From IMG/VR virus record IMGVR_UViG_3300021093_002354, positions 1 through 29,757 of that record: a stretch of DNA of 29,757 nt; one strand, 5' to 3'. The notes under the pieces were generated by a model that worked only from the letters and a program-made list of their open reading frames with translations, was not told the DNA's origin and did not search any database. The stretch comes from a virus. This document shows positions 29,034 through 29,757 of the stretch, one piece after another (positions within the stretch are counted from its first letter, which is position 1; every line of letters begins with the position of its first letter). The position numbers were made by a program, and so were the translations under genes.

Positions 29034-29064
29034 AAAAAAAAGGGAGCTTTCGCTCCCTTTTCTT
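29034..29064 (-). terminator. Rho-independent terminator after gp23
   Basis: On the minus strand AAAAGGGAGC, loop GAAA (GNRA tetraloop), GCTCCCTTTT, ending in a run of eight T: a 10-bp perfect stem. It lies 24 bases past the gp23 stop codon and should end most capsid transcripts, keeping gp23 mRNA in excess of the downstream genes. Confidence 0.93.
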
Positions 29065-29087
29065 GTAAATCACCTGTGCGGTGGATA

Positions 29088-29757
29088 TTACATAATGTTG
29101 TCTACTAGAACACGGCGATAGTAAACGTTGCTGTCCTTTGTTAGTGCGCCAAGACCAGCTGCTGAGCCTTGTGCAAATGGGTTAGCAACCATACCATAAC
29201 GTGTCTTGAAGCCAATCTTAGGCTGGAATGAACCAGTGTCAACTGCACGAACCATTTGTAGAGGAACGTATGGGCAGTAGAATAGACCAGCGTCGAATGC
29301 GCTTGAGCCCTTATAACCAACAGTCATGTAGTTGCCTGTTGCATATGGGTCGATGTATACGCGAATACGACCGTTTAGAACACCAGCAAATGTAGCGCCA
29401 GTATCGTCAACGTTTAGGTTATTAGAGTTTAGTGCAGGTGCGTAGTCAAGAACACCAGCCATCTGAAGTGCAGAAGCAACGTCTGACGAACAGATGATGA
29501 TGTTACCCTTACCACGGCGAGTAGCCTTGGCAATGGCGTTAGCTTCACGTTCAACTTGGAACATTAGGCCCTTGAACTTTTCAACTGACCAACGACCGTT
29601 AGAATCGGTGTCAAGGTCGAAACGGCCAGATGTGGTTGTGCCTTCTGTAGCACCCTGGGTAGCGGTTACGTTGATAGTACGAACTACTTCACGGTTAATT
29701 TCAGAGAGAATTTCTGCTGAAAGAATGTTGGATAGTTCGGTCTCAGCGTCTAGACCA
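29088..29757 (-). CDS. 23: Major capsid protein gp23, C-terminal part (5' end outside window)
   Basis: Main subunit of the prolate or icosahedral head. About 223 residues are present, entering from the right edge and ending at VDNIM. Recognition rests on segments such as LSAEILSEINREVVRTI, FQVEREANAIAKATRRGKGN, DYAPALNSNN, GRIRVYIDPYATGNY, YMTVGYKGSSAFDAGLFYCP and FKTRYGMVANPFAQG, which are standard gp23 stretches in marine T4-like phages. The N-terminal cleavage site is outside the window. Capsid protein is the best single marker for phylogenetic placement of this genome. A terminator and late promoter follow. Confidence 0.96.
   Translation of the reverse strand, partial: GLDAETELSNILSAEILSEINREVVRTINVTATQGATEGTTTSGRFDLDTDSNGRWSVEKFKGLMFQVEREANAIAKATRRGKGNIIICSSDVASALQMAGVLDYAPALNSNNLNVDDTGATFAGVLNGRIRVYIDPYATGNYMTVGYKGSSAFDAGLFYCPYVPLQMVRAVDTGSFQPKIGFKTRYGMVANPFAQGSAAGLGALTKDSNVYYRRVLVDNIM

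Noticed and set aside
1-29757. tRNA genes, CRISPR arrays, insertion sequences, integrase or attachment sites
   Set aside because: None could be recognised on either strand by reading. A tRNA scan would be needed to exclude atypical tRNAs.

Overview
This window is a piece of a T4-like (contractile-tailed) double-stranded DNA phage genome. Every gene I accept lies on the minus strand and reads right to left. The diagnosis rests on a dense set of T4 core genes: major capsid gp23, a gp19-like tube protein, a PAAR spike tip, UvsY, UvsW, gp46/gp47, late sigma gp55, DNA ligase, sliding clamp gp45, DsbA, clamp loader gp44/gp62 and RegA. The gene order, small membrane proteins around the clamp loader, phage-borne peptide deformylase, ribosomal protein S21, Hsp20 and a phasin-like protein resemble marine cyanophage, pelagiphage and roseophage relatives rather than enteric T4. 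The phasin-like gene hints at a polyhydroxyalkanoate-making proteobacterial host, but the host cannot be read from this window.

Layout in the direction of transcription. Right edge (27.2-29.76 kb): late structural genes, with the gp23 C-terminal part, a strong terminator, a late-type promoter, an unassigned structural-type protein, PAAR, and the gp19-like protein. From 27.2 kb a sigma70-type promoter (P3) faces uvsY, uvsW, an LSm-like protein, gp55, gp47, gp46 and def, then queE, a phosphoribosyltransferase, queD and folE. At 17.7 kb a second promoter (P2) with a conserved upstream element faces an AAA+ ATPase, small genes, DNA ligase, S21, a nuclease-like protein, dpdA, a formyltransferase, a P-loop kinase, queF, a MazG-like protein, queC, a glutamine amidotransferase, a dUTPase/dCTP-deaminase family protein, a glycosyltransferase, and gp45 to RegA. 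At 2.9 kb a third promoter (P1) with the same upstream element faces a GIY-YIG protein, an SGNH lipoprotein, dCMP deaminase and a MazG-like protein. Beyond a structured RNA-like intergenic region lie the phasin-like and Hsp20 genes.

The most notable content is an apparently complete pathway for replacing guanine in phage DNA with a 7-deazaguanine, scattered over 11 kb among replication genes. FolE, QueD, QueE and QueC make preQ0, QueF reduces it to preQ1, and a DpdA-type transglycosylase would insert the base into DNA. A PurN-like formyltransferase overlaps dpdA and keeps the Asn-His-Asp triad, so the predicted end product is N-formylated dPreQ1. A free-standing glutamine amidotransferase beside QueC and a phosphoribosyltransferase between QueD and QueE may supply ammonia and salvage the displaced guanine. 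These two roles are inference.

Other items worth a look are a repeated promoter module whose upstream element is shifted by exactly 10 bp between copies, a near-ideal H-type pseudoknot at 729-768, a promoter that implies a leaderless mRNA, and non-canonical metal-site motifs in QueD and QueE. No tRNA, CRISPR array, insertion sequence or plus-strand gene was found. No gap between genes exceeds about 200 bases.
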